Below the pieces are notes generated by a model, which saw only the letters and a list, made by a program, of their open reading frames with translations, was not told where the DNA came from and did no database searches. Source: Sulfurimonas sp. (GTDB lineage Bacteria > Campylobacterota > Campylobacteria > Campylobacterales > Sulfurimonadaceae). Taken from it: a stretch of 64,000 bases of DNA. How positions within the stretch are numbered: the first letter of the stretch is position 1; every line of letters begins with the position of its first letter. The stretch spans positions 1 to 64,000 of the forward strand of contig NZ_JALOAN010000008.1 in the NCBI RefSeq assembly GCF_023228785.1, in the 5' to 3' direction. This document shows, piece after piece, positions 27,476-36,078 of this stretch. The translations under genes were made by a program, and so were the position numbers.

Positions 27476-28878
27476 TGATATATTCTAAACAATTTATACT
27501 AGATCAGCTAGCACCTATTGCAGTTTACTCTAAATTAAAGAGCATTTTCAGAGGTGAGATCTCTTACCTTTTTGAAAGTGCTGGGCAAAGTGATGGCAAC
27601 TATAGTTTTATCTGTATCGGAGCTAGAGAGAGACTTCAATACATAAACGATCAAACACTCTATACTGATACAACTGGCAAAGTAAATAAACTAACACAAA
27701 ATCCTTTTGAATTTTTAAAAGAGTACTATAAAAAAATAGATACTAAAAAATATAAAGAGGCTACAAGTGAGTTACAGGTAGGCTTTGTTGATGGTTTTAT
27801 CGGCTATGTTGGTTACGACATGGTTAAAGTTTTTGAACCAAAACTAAAAAGCCATATGAATGATCTTATAGATGAGTTAAATACACCAGATCTAGATCTC
27901 ATACTTCCAAAACTTATCTTAGTATATTCACATAAAAATCATCAGATCACTATACTTAGCACACTAGAAGAGTTAAGCAGAGAGTTTAACTCCATAGAGA
28001 CTAAACTAAAAAGTTCTTACGAATATGTCAACATGATAAAAAATGAAGGCACAGATAAAGGAACTTTTGCTCACACCAAGAGCCGGTTTTTTAAGATGAT
28101 AGAAGACTCTAAAGAGATGATAAGAAGCGGTGATGTTTTTCAAATCTTAATGACAAACCGCTTTACAAGAAATATAAAAGTTGACCCTTTTAGTTTTTAT
28201 AGAATCCTTAGAACTAAAAATCCATCTCCATATATGTTTTTACTAGAGTATGATGATTTTAATATTGTAGGAAGTTCACCTGAGGTGATGGTAAGACTTA
28301 GTGATGGAAAACTTCTTTTAAGACCAATTGCAGGAACTAGAAAAAGAGGTGATACAAAAGAGAGAGATAAAGAGCTAGAACTTGAACTTTTAGCAGATCC
28401 AAAAGAGCTAGCAGAGCATCTTATGCTTATAGATCTAGGTCGAAACGATGTGAGTCGTGTAGCTAAGACTGGAAGTGTAAAAGTTGAAGATATGATGCAT
28501 ATAGAGAGGTTTTCTCATGTTATGCATATAGTCTCAGATGTAACTGCAACTCTTGATGATGGCAAAGATATGTTTGACCTTTTTATGGCTACATTTACCG
28601 CAGGAACAATGACAGGCGCACCAAAAATAAGAGCTATGGAACTTATAGCAGAGTACGAGGGGATAAAAAGAGGCTTTTATAGTGGAAGTGTTGGCTATTT
28701 TGGTTTTGATGGCAATATGGATAGTGCCATAACTATACGAACTGCCCTTGTTAAAGAGAATAAAGTTGTACTTCAAGCTGGTGCTGGAGTTGTAGCAGAT
28801 AGTCAAAACGAACTAGAATACCTAGAGGTTAAAAATAAACTTGGCGCCCTAGTCTCTTCGCTAGAAGATCTAGACTAA
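27475..28878 (+). CDS. trpE: Anthranilate synthase component I
   Basis: The 467-residue chorismate-utilising enzyme makes anthranilate with a glutamine amidotransferase partner not encoded nearby. The conserved blocks NPSPYMFLLEYDDFNIVGSSPE, PIAGTRKRG, DLGRNDVSRVAKTGSV and GTMTGAPKIRAMELI are all present. PIAGT, rather than the PIKGT of PabB, favours TrpE, as does the feedback-site-like FESAGQSDGNYSFI near residue 35. trpC lies 25 kb away, so the tryptophan genes are dispersed. It sits between the SPOR gene and aroE with no gaps. Confidence 0.9.
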   Translation: MIYSKQFILDQLAPIAVYSKLKSIFRGEISYLFESAGQSDGNYSFICIGARERLQYINDQTLYTDTTGKVNKLTQNPFEFLKEYYKKIDTKKYKEATSELQVGFVDGFIGYVGYDMVKVFEPKLKSHMNDLIDELNTPDLDLILPKLILVYSHKNHQITILSTLEELSREFNSIETKLKSSYEYVNMIKNEGTDKGTFAHTKSRFFKMIEDSKEMIRSGDVFQILMTNRFTRNIKVDPFSFYRILRTKNPSPYMFLLEYDDFNIVGSSPEVMVRLSDGKLLLRPIAGTRKRGDTKERDKELELELLADPKELAEHLMLIDLGRNDVSRVAKTGSVKVEDMMHIERFSHVMHIVSDVTATLDDGKDMFDLFMATFTAGTMTGAPKIRAMELIAEYEGIKRGFYSGSVGYFGFDGNMDSAITIRTALVKENKVVLQAGAGVVADSQNELEYLEVKNKLGALVSSLEDLD

Positions 28879-29670
28879 ATGAGGCTCTTTGCAATTTTTG
28901 GCGATCCTGTATCGCACTCTCGCTCTCCACTTATGCACAACTCCGTTTTTAAGGCTCTTAATTACAAAGCTTGTTACACAAGAGTTAATCTAGTAGATGG
29001 CTCAAAACTAAAAGAGACTTTTTTTGCTCTTAAACTTAGTGGTGCAAATGTTACAGTCCCTCATAAAGAAGAAGCTTTTAGAGCTTGTGATGAAGTTAGA
29101 GGTTTTGCAAAAACTGTAGGTGTAGTAAACACTCTTATAAATGAAAATGGCAAACTCATAGGCTATAACACAGATGCTGATGGTTTTATGTTTGCTATAG
29201 AAGAGTTTGGCTCGATTCAAAAGGTATTGATCCTAGGAGCTGGCGGAACTGCAAAAGCTCTTGCATCTAGGTTTTTACAAGATGGTATTAAAGTTAGTGT
29301 TTTAAACAGAAGTGAGAAAAGACTCTCTTACTTTAGTGAGATTGGTTGTGAGATCTCAAGTTGGGATAGTTATAAAAGTAAAGACTACGACTTAGTTGTA
29401 AATACAACAAGTGCGGGGCTAAAAGATGAAGAACTCCCTGCTCCAAAAGAGATGCTAGAAGAAATTTTAACTAAAACCTCATTTGTTGCAGATGCCATCT
29501 ATGGAAAACTAACTCCATTTTTAACTCTTGCAAAAGAGCACAATATCACTTACAAAGATGGAGCCGATATGCTACTTGGTCAAGGTATTTTAGCAAACAA
29601 ACTTTTTGTAAATAAAGAACTAAACAAAAAAGATATAAAAACTCATATGCAAAGAAGTTTTGAACTTTAA
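28879..29670 (+). CDS. aroE: Shikimate dehydrogenase
   Basis: The NADP-dependent enzyme reduces 3-dehydroshikimate. The 263-residue protein has substrate-binding DPVSHSRSPLMHN and NVTVPHKEEAF with the catalytic lysine, a Rossmann motif LILGAGGTAKAL, NRSEKR for NADP preference, and the C-terminal DGADMLLGQG. It follows trpE with zero spacing and converges on the permease gene, whose stop begins at the next base. Confidence 0.96.
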   Translation: MRLFAIFGDPVSHSRSPLMHNSVFKALNYKACYTRVNLVDGSKLKETFFALKLSGANVTVPHKEEAFRACDEVRGFAKTVGVVNTLINENGKLIGYNTDADGFMFAIEEFGSIQKVLILGAGGTAKALASRFLQDGIKVSVLNRSEKRLSYFSEIGCEISSWDSYKSKDYDLVVNTTSAGLKDEELPAPKEMLEEILTKTSFVADAIYGKLTPFLTLAKEHNITYKDGADMLLGQGILANKLFVNKELNKKDIKTHMQRSFEL

Positions 29671-30633
29671 TTACAAAATTATATTAAATATAAACCCTAC
29701 AAAAAGTATCGCACTTCCAACTGTAGTAAAAAATATAACAATTAATTTGGTACTTAAAACTCTCTTTAGTATCATGGCTTCTGGAAGACTCAAAGCTACA
29801 ACTGCCATCATAAAGCTAAGAGCAGTTCCAAGGAGCATCCCTTTTTGAGTCAAAACTTCAACAAGTGGCAACATTCCAGCCGCACTTGAGTACATCGGAA
29901 TCCCCATAACAACAGCAACTATAGGTGCATACCACACATCTCCACCTGCGTATTTGGTTATAAAATCTGTGGGAACATAACCATGAATAAAAGCTCCTAT
30001 AGCAATACCTACAATTACATAGATATAAATCTTCTTAAATATATCCATAGTATCATTCCAAGCTTCACTCATTTTTAGTTTAAAAAGAGTTTGATTAGAT
30101 GCTTCTTTAGCACTACTGCAACAGGCTGCTTTTACCTCAAGTAAAACTTCTTTTTCTAGATTCATGCTTCCAATAATAAGACCAACTACAATAGCAATAC
30201 TCAGTGAAAATCCAATATAAAGTAGCGTAATTTTTAATCCAAACAAAGAAAAAAGAAGAGCAATAACTACAGCATCACTAAGAGGTGCAGAAATAAGATA
30301 ACTAAAAGTGACTCCTAAAGGGATTCTTGCCTGCAAGAAACCCAAAAACAGAGGGATAGCGCTACATGAACAAAAGGGAGTTAACATCCCAAAAAGAGCG
30401 GCAAAGATATGTCCGACAATCTTATTTTTACCACTAATATAATCTCTTACCCTCTCAATAGGAAAATAACTTCTTAAAAGTGTTACAGCGTAGACTATAG
30501 CGATGAGCAGTATAAAGATTTTTATAGTGTCAAAGAGAAAAAAATGTAAAGCTTCTCCCAAGTGACTAACCCTATCAAAACCTAAAAGTTCAAAAATTAT
30601 ATAAGCACTAAAACTCTCCCAAAGACTAAACAT
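29671..30633 (-). CDS. Permease of the ArsP/YraQ (PF03773-type) family
   Basis: The 320-residue inner membrane protein has about eight transmembrane helices in two halves. The first half holds the signature GMLTPFCSCSAIPLFLGFLQARIPLGVTFSYLISAPL, and the second the matching VVMGIPMYSSAAGMLPLVEVL. A cytoplasmic loop (about 165-195) contains a Cys pair in KAACCSSAKEAS, a likely metalloid or metal site. Relatives export methylated arsenicals (ArsP) or metals; which one is not determined. Its promoter is overlaid by a 22-bp near-perfect palindrome of ArsR type, which supports metal(loid)-responsive repression. Confidence 0.82.
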   Translation of the reverse strand: MFSLWESFSAYIIFELLGFDRVSHLGEALHFFLFDTIKIFILLIAIVYAVTLLRSYFPIERVRDYISGKNKIVGHIFAALFGMLTPFCSCSAIPLFLGFLQARIPLGVTFSYLISAPLSDAVVIALLFSLFGLKITLLYIGFSLSIAIVVGLIIGSMNLEKEVLLEVKAACCSSAKEASNQTLFKLKMSEAWNDTMDIFKKIYIYVIVGIAIGAFIHGYVPTDFITKYAGGDVWYAPIVAVVMGIPMYSSAAGMLPLVEVLTQKGMLLGTALSFMMAVVALSLPEAMILKRVLSTKLIVIFFTTVGSAILFVGFIFNIIL

Positions 30634-30697
30634 ATATTACTCCTAAACTTATCCATGTTATTTTCTTTTAAAAATTGAAGTGTAGCATATATTTATC

Positions 30698-30703
30698 ATT
30701 ATA
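30698..30703 (-). promoter_or_regulatory. -10 box (TATAAT) of the permease gene
   Basis: On the minus strand TATAAT lies about 65 bases before the permease start and overlaps one arm of the palindrome at 30700-30721. Confidence 0.5.
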
Positions 30704-30721
30704 TCAACATATGTAGATATA
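30700..30721. promoter_or_regulatory. ArsR-type palindromic operator
   Basis: TATATCAACATATGTAGATA plus TA forms a 22-bp inverted repeat with 20 of 22 positions symmetric. The shape (ATATCAACAT-ATGTAGATAT) resembles operators of ArsR/SmtB repressors. It covers the permease -10 box, a position suited to repression. The regulator itself is not in the window. Confidence 0.55.
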
Positions 30722-30760
30722 GTAATTTAGTTTAAGATAAGGAATATACTTTCTTTTAGT

Positions 30761-30766
30761 TATAAT
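30761..30766 (+). promoter_or_regulatory. -10 box (TATAAT) immediately before guaD
   Basis: TATAAT ends 6 bases before ATG 30773, so the mRNA would begin at or next to the start codon. No Shine-Dalgarno sequence lies between, a leaderless arrangement like that of mltA. Confidence 0.55.
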
Positions 30767-30772
30767 TTTCCC

Positions 30773-31231
30773 ATGAATAGATTTATGAAAATAGCTTATG
30801 ATGAAGCAGTTAATGGAATGATGAAAAATGAGGGCGGACCTTTTGGTGCAGTTATTGTAAAAGATGATAAAGTAATCTCAGTAGCTCATAATAGTGTCTT
30901 AACAAGTAATGATCCAACCGCTCATGCAGAGATAAATGCCATAAGAGATGCAAGTAAAATTTTAGGCACTTTTGAGCTTAATGATTGCATACTTTATACA
31001 AGTTGTAAACCATGCCCTATGTGCTTAGGAGCTATTTTTTGGGCAAGAATCCCGATTGTTTATTATGGAGCAAATGAAGAAGATGCAGCTAATGGTGGAT
31101 TTGATGATAAACGCTTCTATGAGATGATAAAAGGCAAAAACACAGATGTCAAGCTCTTAGAGTTAGATGCTAAAGAAAACGCTAAACTCTTTGATATGTG
31201 GCTTAAGAAAAGCGATAGAGAGATCTATTAA
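30773..31231 (+). CDS. guaD: Guanine deaminase (cytidine-deaminase fold)
   Basis: The 152-residue zinc enzyme converts guanine to xanthine. The active site is PTAHAEINAI (zinc His and catalytic Glu) and TSCKPCPMCLGAI (zinc Cys pair). It matches remembered B. subtilis GuaD over its length: GGPFGAVIVKD, TSNDPTAHAE, ILYTSC and GFDD near the C-terminus, where the domain-swapped tail lies. TadA is less likely because the TadA tRNA-binding C-terminus is absent. It stands alone, with a probable leaderless transcript. Confidence 0.88.
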   Translation: MNRFMKIAYDEAVNGMMKNEGGPFGAVIVKDDKVISVAHNSVLTSNDPTAHAEINAIRDASKILGTFELNDCILYTSCKPCPMCLGAIFWARIPIVYYGANEEDAANGGFDDKRFYEMIKGKNTDVKLLELDAKENAKLFDMWLKKSDREIY

Positions 31232-31241
31232 TAAAGATAAA

Positions 31242-31353
31242 TTGAACCTTCTGAACAATTGAATTAGATCCTGAATTAAGTTCAGGATGACGTCCTCACC
31301 GTCATTCTGCGCTTGACACGGAATCTAGTTTATATATTAATCAGAGAGTTCAA
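31242..31353. repeat. Dispersed TIR element, copy 2 (112 bp, shortest)
   Basis: The left end ATTGAACCTTCTGA (31241-31254) and right end TCAGAGAGTTCAAT (31341-31354) are inverted repeats matching at 12 of 14 positions. Internal hairpins are ATCCTGAA/TTCAGGAT and a second arm (GTCATTCTGCGCTTGACACG...) whose inverted sequence resembles the first. Only one central unit is present. It lies between guaD and hemJ stop codons, where it may end both transcripts. Confidence 0.85.
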
Positions 31354-31396
31354 TTATAATAAGAGCCTTTGTAAGTTGTAAAATACAAAAGCTACT

Positions 31397-31945
31397 TTAT
31401 AATTTTTTCAACTCTTCTTCTACTACTTTAAGATTTGGTTCTCTCGCATGTTTTAGTAGTACATAAACTATTACAGCAAAAAGAACTATCATAAGACCTG
31501 TAAAGATTACTGGTACATCTTTTAAAACAACATAAGTCACTATCAATATTGAGAGAAGTGTAGGAAATTCATTGTAAGCACGAAAAAACTTTCCATTTTT
31601 TGTGCAAGTTTTAGTAAGTAATTGCTTACGATAATGATTCATAGATAGGTCATACCAAACAAGAAGTAACACTACTGCTATCTTTGCATAAGCCCAAACT
31701 CCCGTATCAAAAAGATTGGGATTTAGAGTAAACATCACAATTCCACTGATAACAGTTGCTATCATAGCTGGCATATCAATATACTTGTAAAGTTTATACT
31801 CTTGAATCTCAACAACTTTCACATAATCAGGCTTATCACTATTTTCTACATGATAAACAAAAAGCCTCGGCAGATAAAAAAGCCCTGCCATCCATGACAT
31901 AAATGCCATAATATGAAAAATCAAAATATATTGATAAAATTCCAT
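31397..31945 (-). CDS. hemJ: Protoporphyrinogen oxidase HemJ
   Basis: The 182-residue inner membrane protein has four to five transmembrane helices and the family start YILIFHIMAFMSWMAGLFYLPRLFVYH, where conserved His and Arg residues bind haem and substrate. It carries out the penultimate step of haem synthesis in bacteria lacking HemG/HemY. A strong GGGAG ribosome binding site precedes the ATG. It is monocistronic. Confidence 0.9.
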   Translation of the reverse strand: MEFYQYILIFHIMAFMSWMAGLFYLPRLFVYHVENSDKPDYVKVVEIQEYKLYKYIDMPAMIATVISGIVMFTLNPNLFDTGVWAYAKIAVVLLLVWYDLSMNHYRKQLLTKTCTKNGKFFRAYNEFPTLLSILIVTYVVLKDVPVIFTGLMIVLFAVIVYVLLKHAREPNLKVVEEELKKL

Positions 31946-32072
31946 TACACTCCCTTATTATTAATATTATATTTTACCATATCAAAACAAAAGTTGCGTC
32001 TTAAAATAGTGAAAGTTTTATCTCATTTAAGGTAAATTATTCTTTACTATAAAATTTGTTGTTTTACTGTGT

Positions 32073-32078
32073 TATAAT
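32073..32078 (+). promoter_or_regulatory. -10 box (TATAAT) for the ThiF-like gene
   Basis: TATAAT precedes the ThiF-like ATG by 26 bases, with AAGG at 32094-32097 as the ribosome binding site. Confidence 0.45.
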
Positions 32079-32104
32079 CATTTTTTTAACAAAAAGGCTA
32101 AATT

Positions 32105-32773
32105 ATGATGAATTATTTTTTGCGTCAAGTTCAACTTTGGGGAGAAGATACTCAAAACTCCTTACAAACAAAAAAGATAGCTATAGTAGGCTCTGGTGGC
32201 TTGGGAAGTTCTTTAGCATTTGCACTAGGTTCAAGTGGTATAGGTGAGATACATATGATAGACTTTGATGATGTTACAACCCACAACTTGCATCGCCAAA
32301 TTGCTTTTAAGGTTGGAGATGAAGGTAAAAATAAAGCTAGAATAAATGCAGATCTTATACAACAGAGATGTCCTTTTGTAAAAGCCGTGTCTCATGAGTG
32401 CAGACTTGAAGAGTTTTGCAAAAAAGAAGTAGAGCTAGATCTCATTATTGATGCGACTGACAATCTTCCAACTAGAGGCGAGATAAGTGACTTTGCTATG
32501 AGTAAAAATATACCTTGGATTTATGGAAGTGTTGAAGCATATCATGGACAAGTCTGTTTTTTTGAAAAAGCTTCTTATAGAGATTCGTTTAAGATAAATG
32601 ATAAAAAACCTGAAGGGATCACGGCACCAATAGTTATGCACATTGCATCTCTACAAGCAAATATTGCGTTAAGATATTTAGCAGGACTAAGTGTTAAGAA
32701 AGATTTGCTTTATTATTTGTTTTTTAATGATGAAGGCGAGCTAATCACTCAAAAATTTTCACTTCCTAAGTAA
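32105..32773 (+). CDS. ThiF/MoeB/HesA-family adenylyltransferase
   Basis: The 222-residue E1-like protein has a Rossmann ATP-binding motif (IAIVGSGGLGSSLAFALGSSGIGEIHMIDFDDV, about residues 25-57), the adenylation residues around HNLHRQ and KNKARINADLI, DATDN at about 118, and the family ending GITAPIVMHIASLQANIALRYLAG. It would adenylate the C-terminus of a ThiS/MoaD-like sulfur carrier. The CxxC zinc pairs of many ThiF/MoeB proteins are absent and no carrier gene is adjacent, so pathway assignment (thiamine, molybdopterin or other) is open. ATG 32105 or 32108 may be used. Confidence 0.82.
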   Translation: MMNYFLRQVQLWGEDTQNSLQTKKIAIVGSGGLGSSLAFALGSSGIGEIHMIDFDDVTTHNLHRQIAFKVGDEGKNKARINADLIQQRCPFVKAVSHECRLEEFCKKEVELDLIIDATDNLPTRGEISDFAMSKNIPWIYGSVEAYHGQVCFFEKASYRDSFKINDKKPEGITAPIVMHIASLQANIALRYLAGLSVKKDLLYYLFFNDEGELITQKFSLPK

Positions 32774-32794
32774 CAAGCTCTTTAATATATAACC

Positions 32795-32929
32795 TTATTT
32801 TTGTGTCATGCTGTAGATAGATGACTGAGAGTTAAGTTTAACTCTAAGATTTTCAGCTTCTTTTTGAGTTATCTGATGAAGATTTAGTGCTTCTTGGATA
32901 ACTTCTTGTGAAAGATAAGTGTGTTGCAT
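32795..32929 (-). CDS. Small ORF of 44 residues with perfect Shine-Dalgarno sequence
   Basis: The minus strand encodes MQHTYLSQEVIQEALNLHQI followed by a hydrophilic helical remainder ending SSIYSMTQK. Support for translation is strong for such a short frame: AAGGAGGT (32944 to 32937) lies 7 bases before the ATG, and TATAAT (32964 to 32959) lies at a proper promoter distance. It is the only gene in the 355-base gap between the ThiF-like gene and dapC. It has no signal peptide or membrane helix. I recognise no family. Confidence 0.6.
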   Translation of the reverse strand: MQHTYLSQEVIQEALNLHQITQKEAENLRVKLNSQSSIYSMTQK

Positions 32930-32958
32930 AATCTGTACCTCCTTATAATAAGTATAAA

Positions 32959-32964
32959 ATTATA
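32959..32964 (-). promoter_or_regulatory. -10 box (TATAAT) of the 44-residue ORF
   Basis: On the minus strand TATAAT sits 30-35 bases before the small ORF start and just before its AAGGAGGT ribosome binding site. Confidence 0.45.
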
Positions 32965-33128
32965 GAATGTTTTTTATAAATTTAAAGTAAAATAAAACAA
33001 CTATTTTTATTAAATGACGCAATTAAAAGACATCCCTTAAAAACTTAGTTATTTTCTTAAGAAAACTTTAAAGACTCTCTTATACATTTCAGATATAATT
33101 GCGAAAATCTACAAAATATGAGAAATAT

Positions 33129-34265
33129 ATGAATTTTGAACCATATCCATTTGAAAAACTAAATGATTTACTAAAAAATATAATACCAAATCCAAAATTT
33201 ACTCCATCAACTCTTACCATTGGCGAACCTCAAAGAAATACTCCCTCATTTATACAAGATAAACTTTGCAAAGATTCAACCCTTTTGAGAAAATATCCTA
33301 AGACATCAGGTGAAGCTGAGCTAAGAGATGCTCAAAGACTTTTTGTTAAAAAGCGTTTTGGAGTTGAACTTAAAGACGCAGAGATTATCCCAACATTTGG
33401 AACTCGTGAAGTACTTTTTAACTTCCCTCAGTTTTTTCTTTTTGACAAAAAAGAGCCAACTATAGCTTTTACAAACCCATTCTACCAGATCTACGAAGGT
33501 GCAGCAATAGCTTCAAGAGCTAAGATAGTTCATATAAATATGGATGAAACAAATGACTTCAAACCTCAAATAGATGAGAACGCACTTAGTAAATGTAATC
33601 TTGTCATCATAAATTCGCCAAACAACCCTACTGGTTCTACTCTTTCGCTAGAAGAACTGGTAAAGTGGGTAAAATTAAGCAAAAAACACAACTTTGTTCT
33701 TATAAATGATGAGTGTTATAGTGAAATATATACTAACGAGAAGATTCCCTCATTATTAGAAGCGGCTGTTATCGCTAATAATAGCGAGTTTAAAAATATC
33801 TTAGTAGTAAACTCTATTTCAAAACGTTCATCAGCTCCAGGACTTCGTTCAGGGTTTATGGCTGGAGATGCAGAGATTTTAAAAGATTATATGAAGTATA
33901 GAACTTATGTTGGTTGTGCTTCACCTCTTCCTCTTCAAAGTGCAGCAGCTATTGCTTGGAGTGATGAAGAACATGTAAACTGTGCTAGGGAGATGTACAA
34001 AGAAAACTTTGAAATTGCAAATGAGATATTGGGTACTAAAATCCCAAAAGCGACCTTTTATCTTTGGCTTAAAATAAAAAATCCACTCGAATTTACTAAA
34101 AAACTCTACAAAGAATATAACGTAAAAGTTCTACCTGGTGAGTATTTGGCAAGAGAAGGTACTGATGGTGTAAACCCTGCAAAAAAGTATATAAGAATAG
34201 CATTAGTAGAATCCCCAGAGATGACAAGAGATGCACTAAGTAGAGTAAAGGAATGTTTAGTATGA
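33129..34265 (+). CDS. dapC: Succinyldiaminopimelate aminotransferase-like enzyme (DapC type)
   Basis: The 378-residue fold-type I PLP aminotransferase has PLP contacts SPNNPTGS, DECYSEIY and the Schiff-base lysine in NSISKRSSAPGLRSGF, plus the C-terminal carboxylate-binding Arg in KKYIRIALV. The Helicobacter homologue next to murC is annotated near lysine/DAP genes (from memory), hence DapC; substrate is not proven. ATG 33129 is chosen over TTG 33099 because the upstream codon overlaps the -10 region (TATAAT about 33091-33096). It overlaps the next gene by ATGA. Confidence 0.8.
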   Translation: MNFEPYPFEKLNDLLKNIIPNPKFTPSTLTIGEPQRNTPSFIQDKLCKDSTLLRKYPKTSGEAELRDAQRLFVKKRFGVELKDAEIIPTFGTREVLFNFPQFFLFDKKEPTIAFTNPFYQIYEGAAIASRAKIVHINMDETNDFKPQIDENALSKCNLVIINSPNNPTGSTLSLEELVKWVKLSKKHNFVLINDECYSEIYTNEKIPSLLEAAVIANNSEFKNILVVNSISKRSSAPGLRSGFMAGDAEILKDYMKYRTYVGCASPLPLQSAAAIAWSDEEHVNCAREMYKENFEIANEILGTKIPKATFYLWLKIKNPLEFTKKLYKEYNVKVLPGEYLAREGTDGVNPAKKYIRIALVESPEMTRDALSRVKECLV

Positions 34266-34768
34266 AGCAAGATGAGTTAAAAAAAGAAGTATTAAAAGCA
34301 CAACAAAATGGAGATATAGCATCACTTTATGTATTAGAAAAAAGAGCTGAAGAATTTTTTGATGAAGATGAGCTTCAAGCGTTTTATGCAAACATCTTAG
34401 ATTTGGCACTTGAGAGACTAACTGATGCACTTGAATCTCATAGACATATGGATATAAATGAAGTTCAAGATTTTGCAACACTAAGAGCTCTATATGAATA
34501 TGCAATGGAGCATTATAGCTCTGGATCTAACGCCGATGCTGGAGCTTTGTTTGAAGTTCTTAGTGGACTCACTTCTGATAAAGAGTTTTCATATTCACTA
34601 AAATTTCACTACATTGCAGCACAAGCAGAGATCAATTTTGATGATTTTTTATATAAAATAGCAGATATGGATGCTACTCAAAAAGCTGAAAAATTCTATA
34701 TAAATACTTTTACAAAAGAGGCACAAAATTTGCTAAGTAACTCTCAAAGTGATGGGAGTAAGAAATGA
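34262..34768 (+). CDS. Conserved hypothetical between dapC and murC
   Basis: The 168-residue protein is acidic and almost wholly alpha-helical by composition (KQDELKKEVLKAQQNGDIAS ... FYANILDLALERLTDALESH), with no signal peptide, membrane helix or metal motif. ATG 34262 overlaps the dapC stop (ATGA), and its own stop overlaps the murC start (ATGA), so translation is coupled on both sides. A hypothetical gene occupies the same place before murC in Helicobacter pylori (remembered). A structural or adaptor role linked to wall synthesis is only a guess. Confidence 0.8.
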   Translation: MKQDELKKEVLKAQQNGDIASLYVLEKRAEEFFDEDELQAFYANILDLALERLTDALESHRHMDINEVQDFATLRALYEYAMEHYSSGSNADAGALFEVLSGLTSDKEFSYSLKFHYIAAQAEINFDDFLYKIADMDATQKAEKFYINTFTKEAQNLLSNSQSDGSKK

Positions 34769-36078
34769 AAATACATTTTATTGGAATAGGCGGAATTGGT
34801 ATATCAGGACTTGCTCAATACATGCACTACAAAGGTCACAAAGTCAGTGGATCTGATATTTCAGACACCGTTATCACAAAAAAACTTCGTGATTTGGGTA
34901 TAAAAGTCACAGTTGCACATAATAGTGATGCTATAAATGACCAAGATCTAGTTATTCACTCAGCTATTATTCGCCCAGACAATCCAGAAATAGTGGCTGC
35001 AAAAGAAAAAGGTATAGAGGTTTTAGCTCGCCGTGAAGCCCTACTTCAAATACTAAACACTTCAAAAGTCTACTCTGTCGCTGGTGCTCATGGAAAGAGT
35101 ACTACTACTGCAATTTTAACAGCTATCATGGAAGGTTCTGCAATTATCGGTGCAGAGTCAAAAGCCTTTGGTTCAAATGTACGCTACGATGCAACAAATG
35201 ATGTCATGCTCTTTGAAGCAGATGAGAGCGATGGAAGTTTTGTAAATTCAAACCCTCACTGCGCTATTGTCATAAATGCTGAGCCTGAACATATGGAATA
35301 TTATGACTACAATTTTGAACTCTTTTATGACTCATATAAAACCTTTATAAATTCAGCACCTTGTCGTGTTTTAAATGCAGAAGATCCATTTCTTGCTACT
35401 CTAATAGATGAGATAGATGCAAATTGGCTATATCCAAGTCGTGATATAAAAAATATAGAATTTGTTCTTATAAATGATGAGCCTCACACAAGATTTACTC
35501 TTAAAGATCTAGGTTCATTTGACGTTTGGGGCTTTGGAAAGCATATAGCACTTGATGCATCTCTTGCAATTTTAGCAGCTCATGAGTCTATGGAGATAGA
35601 AAAAATCAGAGAAAATCTTTTAAACTTTAAAGGTATAAAAAAACGCTTTGATATAGTTGCAACAGAGCTCAATAGCGTTATTATAGATGATTATGGACAT
35701 CATCCAACAGAGATTAAAGCTACTTTTGAGTCAGTAAAAGAGTATGCTCAGCTCAAAGGTTTTGATAGGATCACGGCTATTTGGCAACCGCACAAATACT
35801 CTAGAACAATTGACAATCTTGAAGAATTTATAAAATGTTTTGAAGGAGTTGCCGAACTTATCATTCTTCCTGTTTGGTCGGCTGGAGAAGCTCCAAGAGA
35901 TATAGACTTTAAAGAGAAGTTTAAAGGCTACAACCTAACAATGGCGGACACTATCACAAGAGCGAATAATAATATTAGCGTTATAAAAGACAAAGAAACA
36001 CTAAAAACTCTAGACAAAGGTCTCATCATCGGTTTTGGTGCTGGAGATATAACTTATCAGATAAGAGGTACTGCTTAA
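34765..36078 (+). CDS. murC: UDP-N-acetylmuramate--L-alanine ligase
   Basis: MurC adds L-alanine to UDP-MurNAc in the cytoplasmic phase of peptidoglycan synthesis. The 437-residue protein has the N-terminal Rossmann motif HFIGIGGIGISGLAQ, the ATP-binding GAHGKSTTTA (about residue 110), the Mur ligase central EADESDGSF, and DDYGHHPTE in the C-terminal domain. It shares overlaps with the genes on both sides (ATGA, then TAATG at 36076-36080). Confidence 0.97.
   Translation: MKIHFIGIGGIGISGLAQYMHYKGHKVSGSDISDTVITKKLRDLGIKVTVAHNSDAINDQDLVIHSAIIRPDNPEIVAAKEKGIEVLARREALLQILNTSKVYSVAGAHGKSTTTAILTAIMEGSAIIGAESKAFGSNVRYDATNDVMLFEADESDGSFVNSNPHCAIVINAEPEHMEYYDYNFELFYDSYKTFINSAPCRVLNAEDPFLATLIDEIDANWLYPSRDIKNIEFVLINDEPHTRFTLKDLGSFDVWGFGKHIALDASLAILAAHESMEIEKIRENLLNFKGIKKRFDIVATELNSVIIDDYGHHPTEIKATFESVKEYAQLKGFDRITAIWQPHKYSRTIDNLEEFIKCFEGVAELIILPVWSAGEAPRDIDFKEKFKGYNLTMADTITRANNNISVIKDKETLKTLDKGLIIGFGAGDITYQIRGTA

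Noticed and set aside
32828..32845. Palindrome AGAGTTAAGTTTAACTCT
   Set aside because: It lies inside the small ORF and not near a promoter; an 8-bp palindrome of AT-rich sequence can occur by chance.
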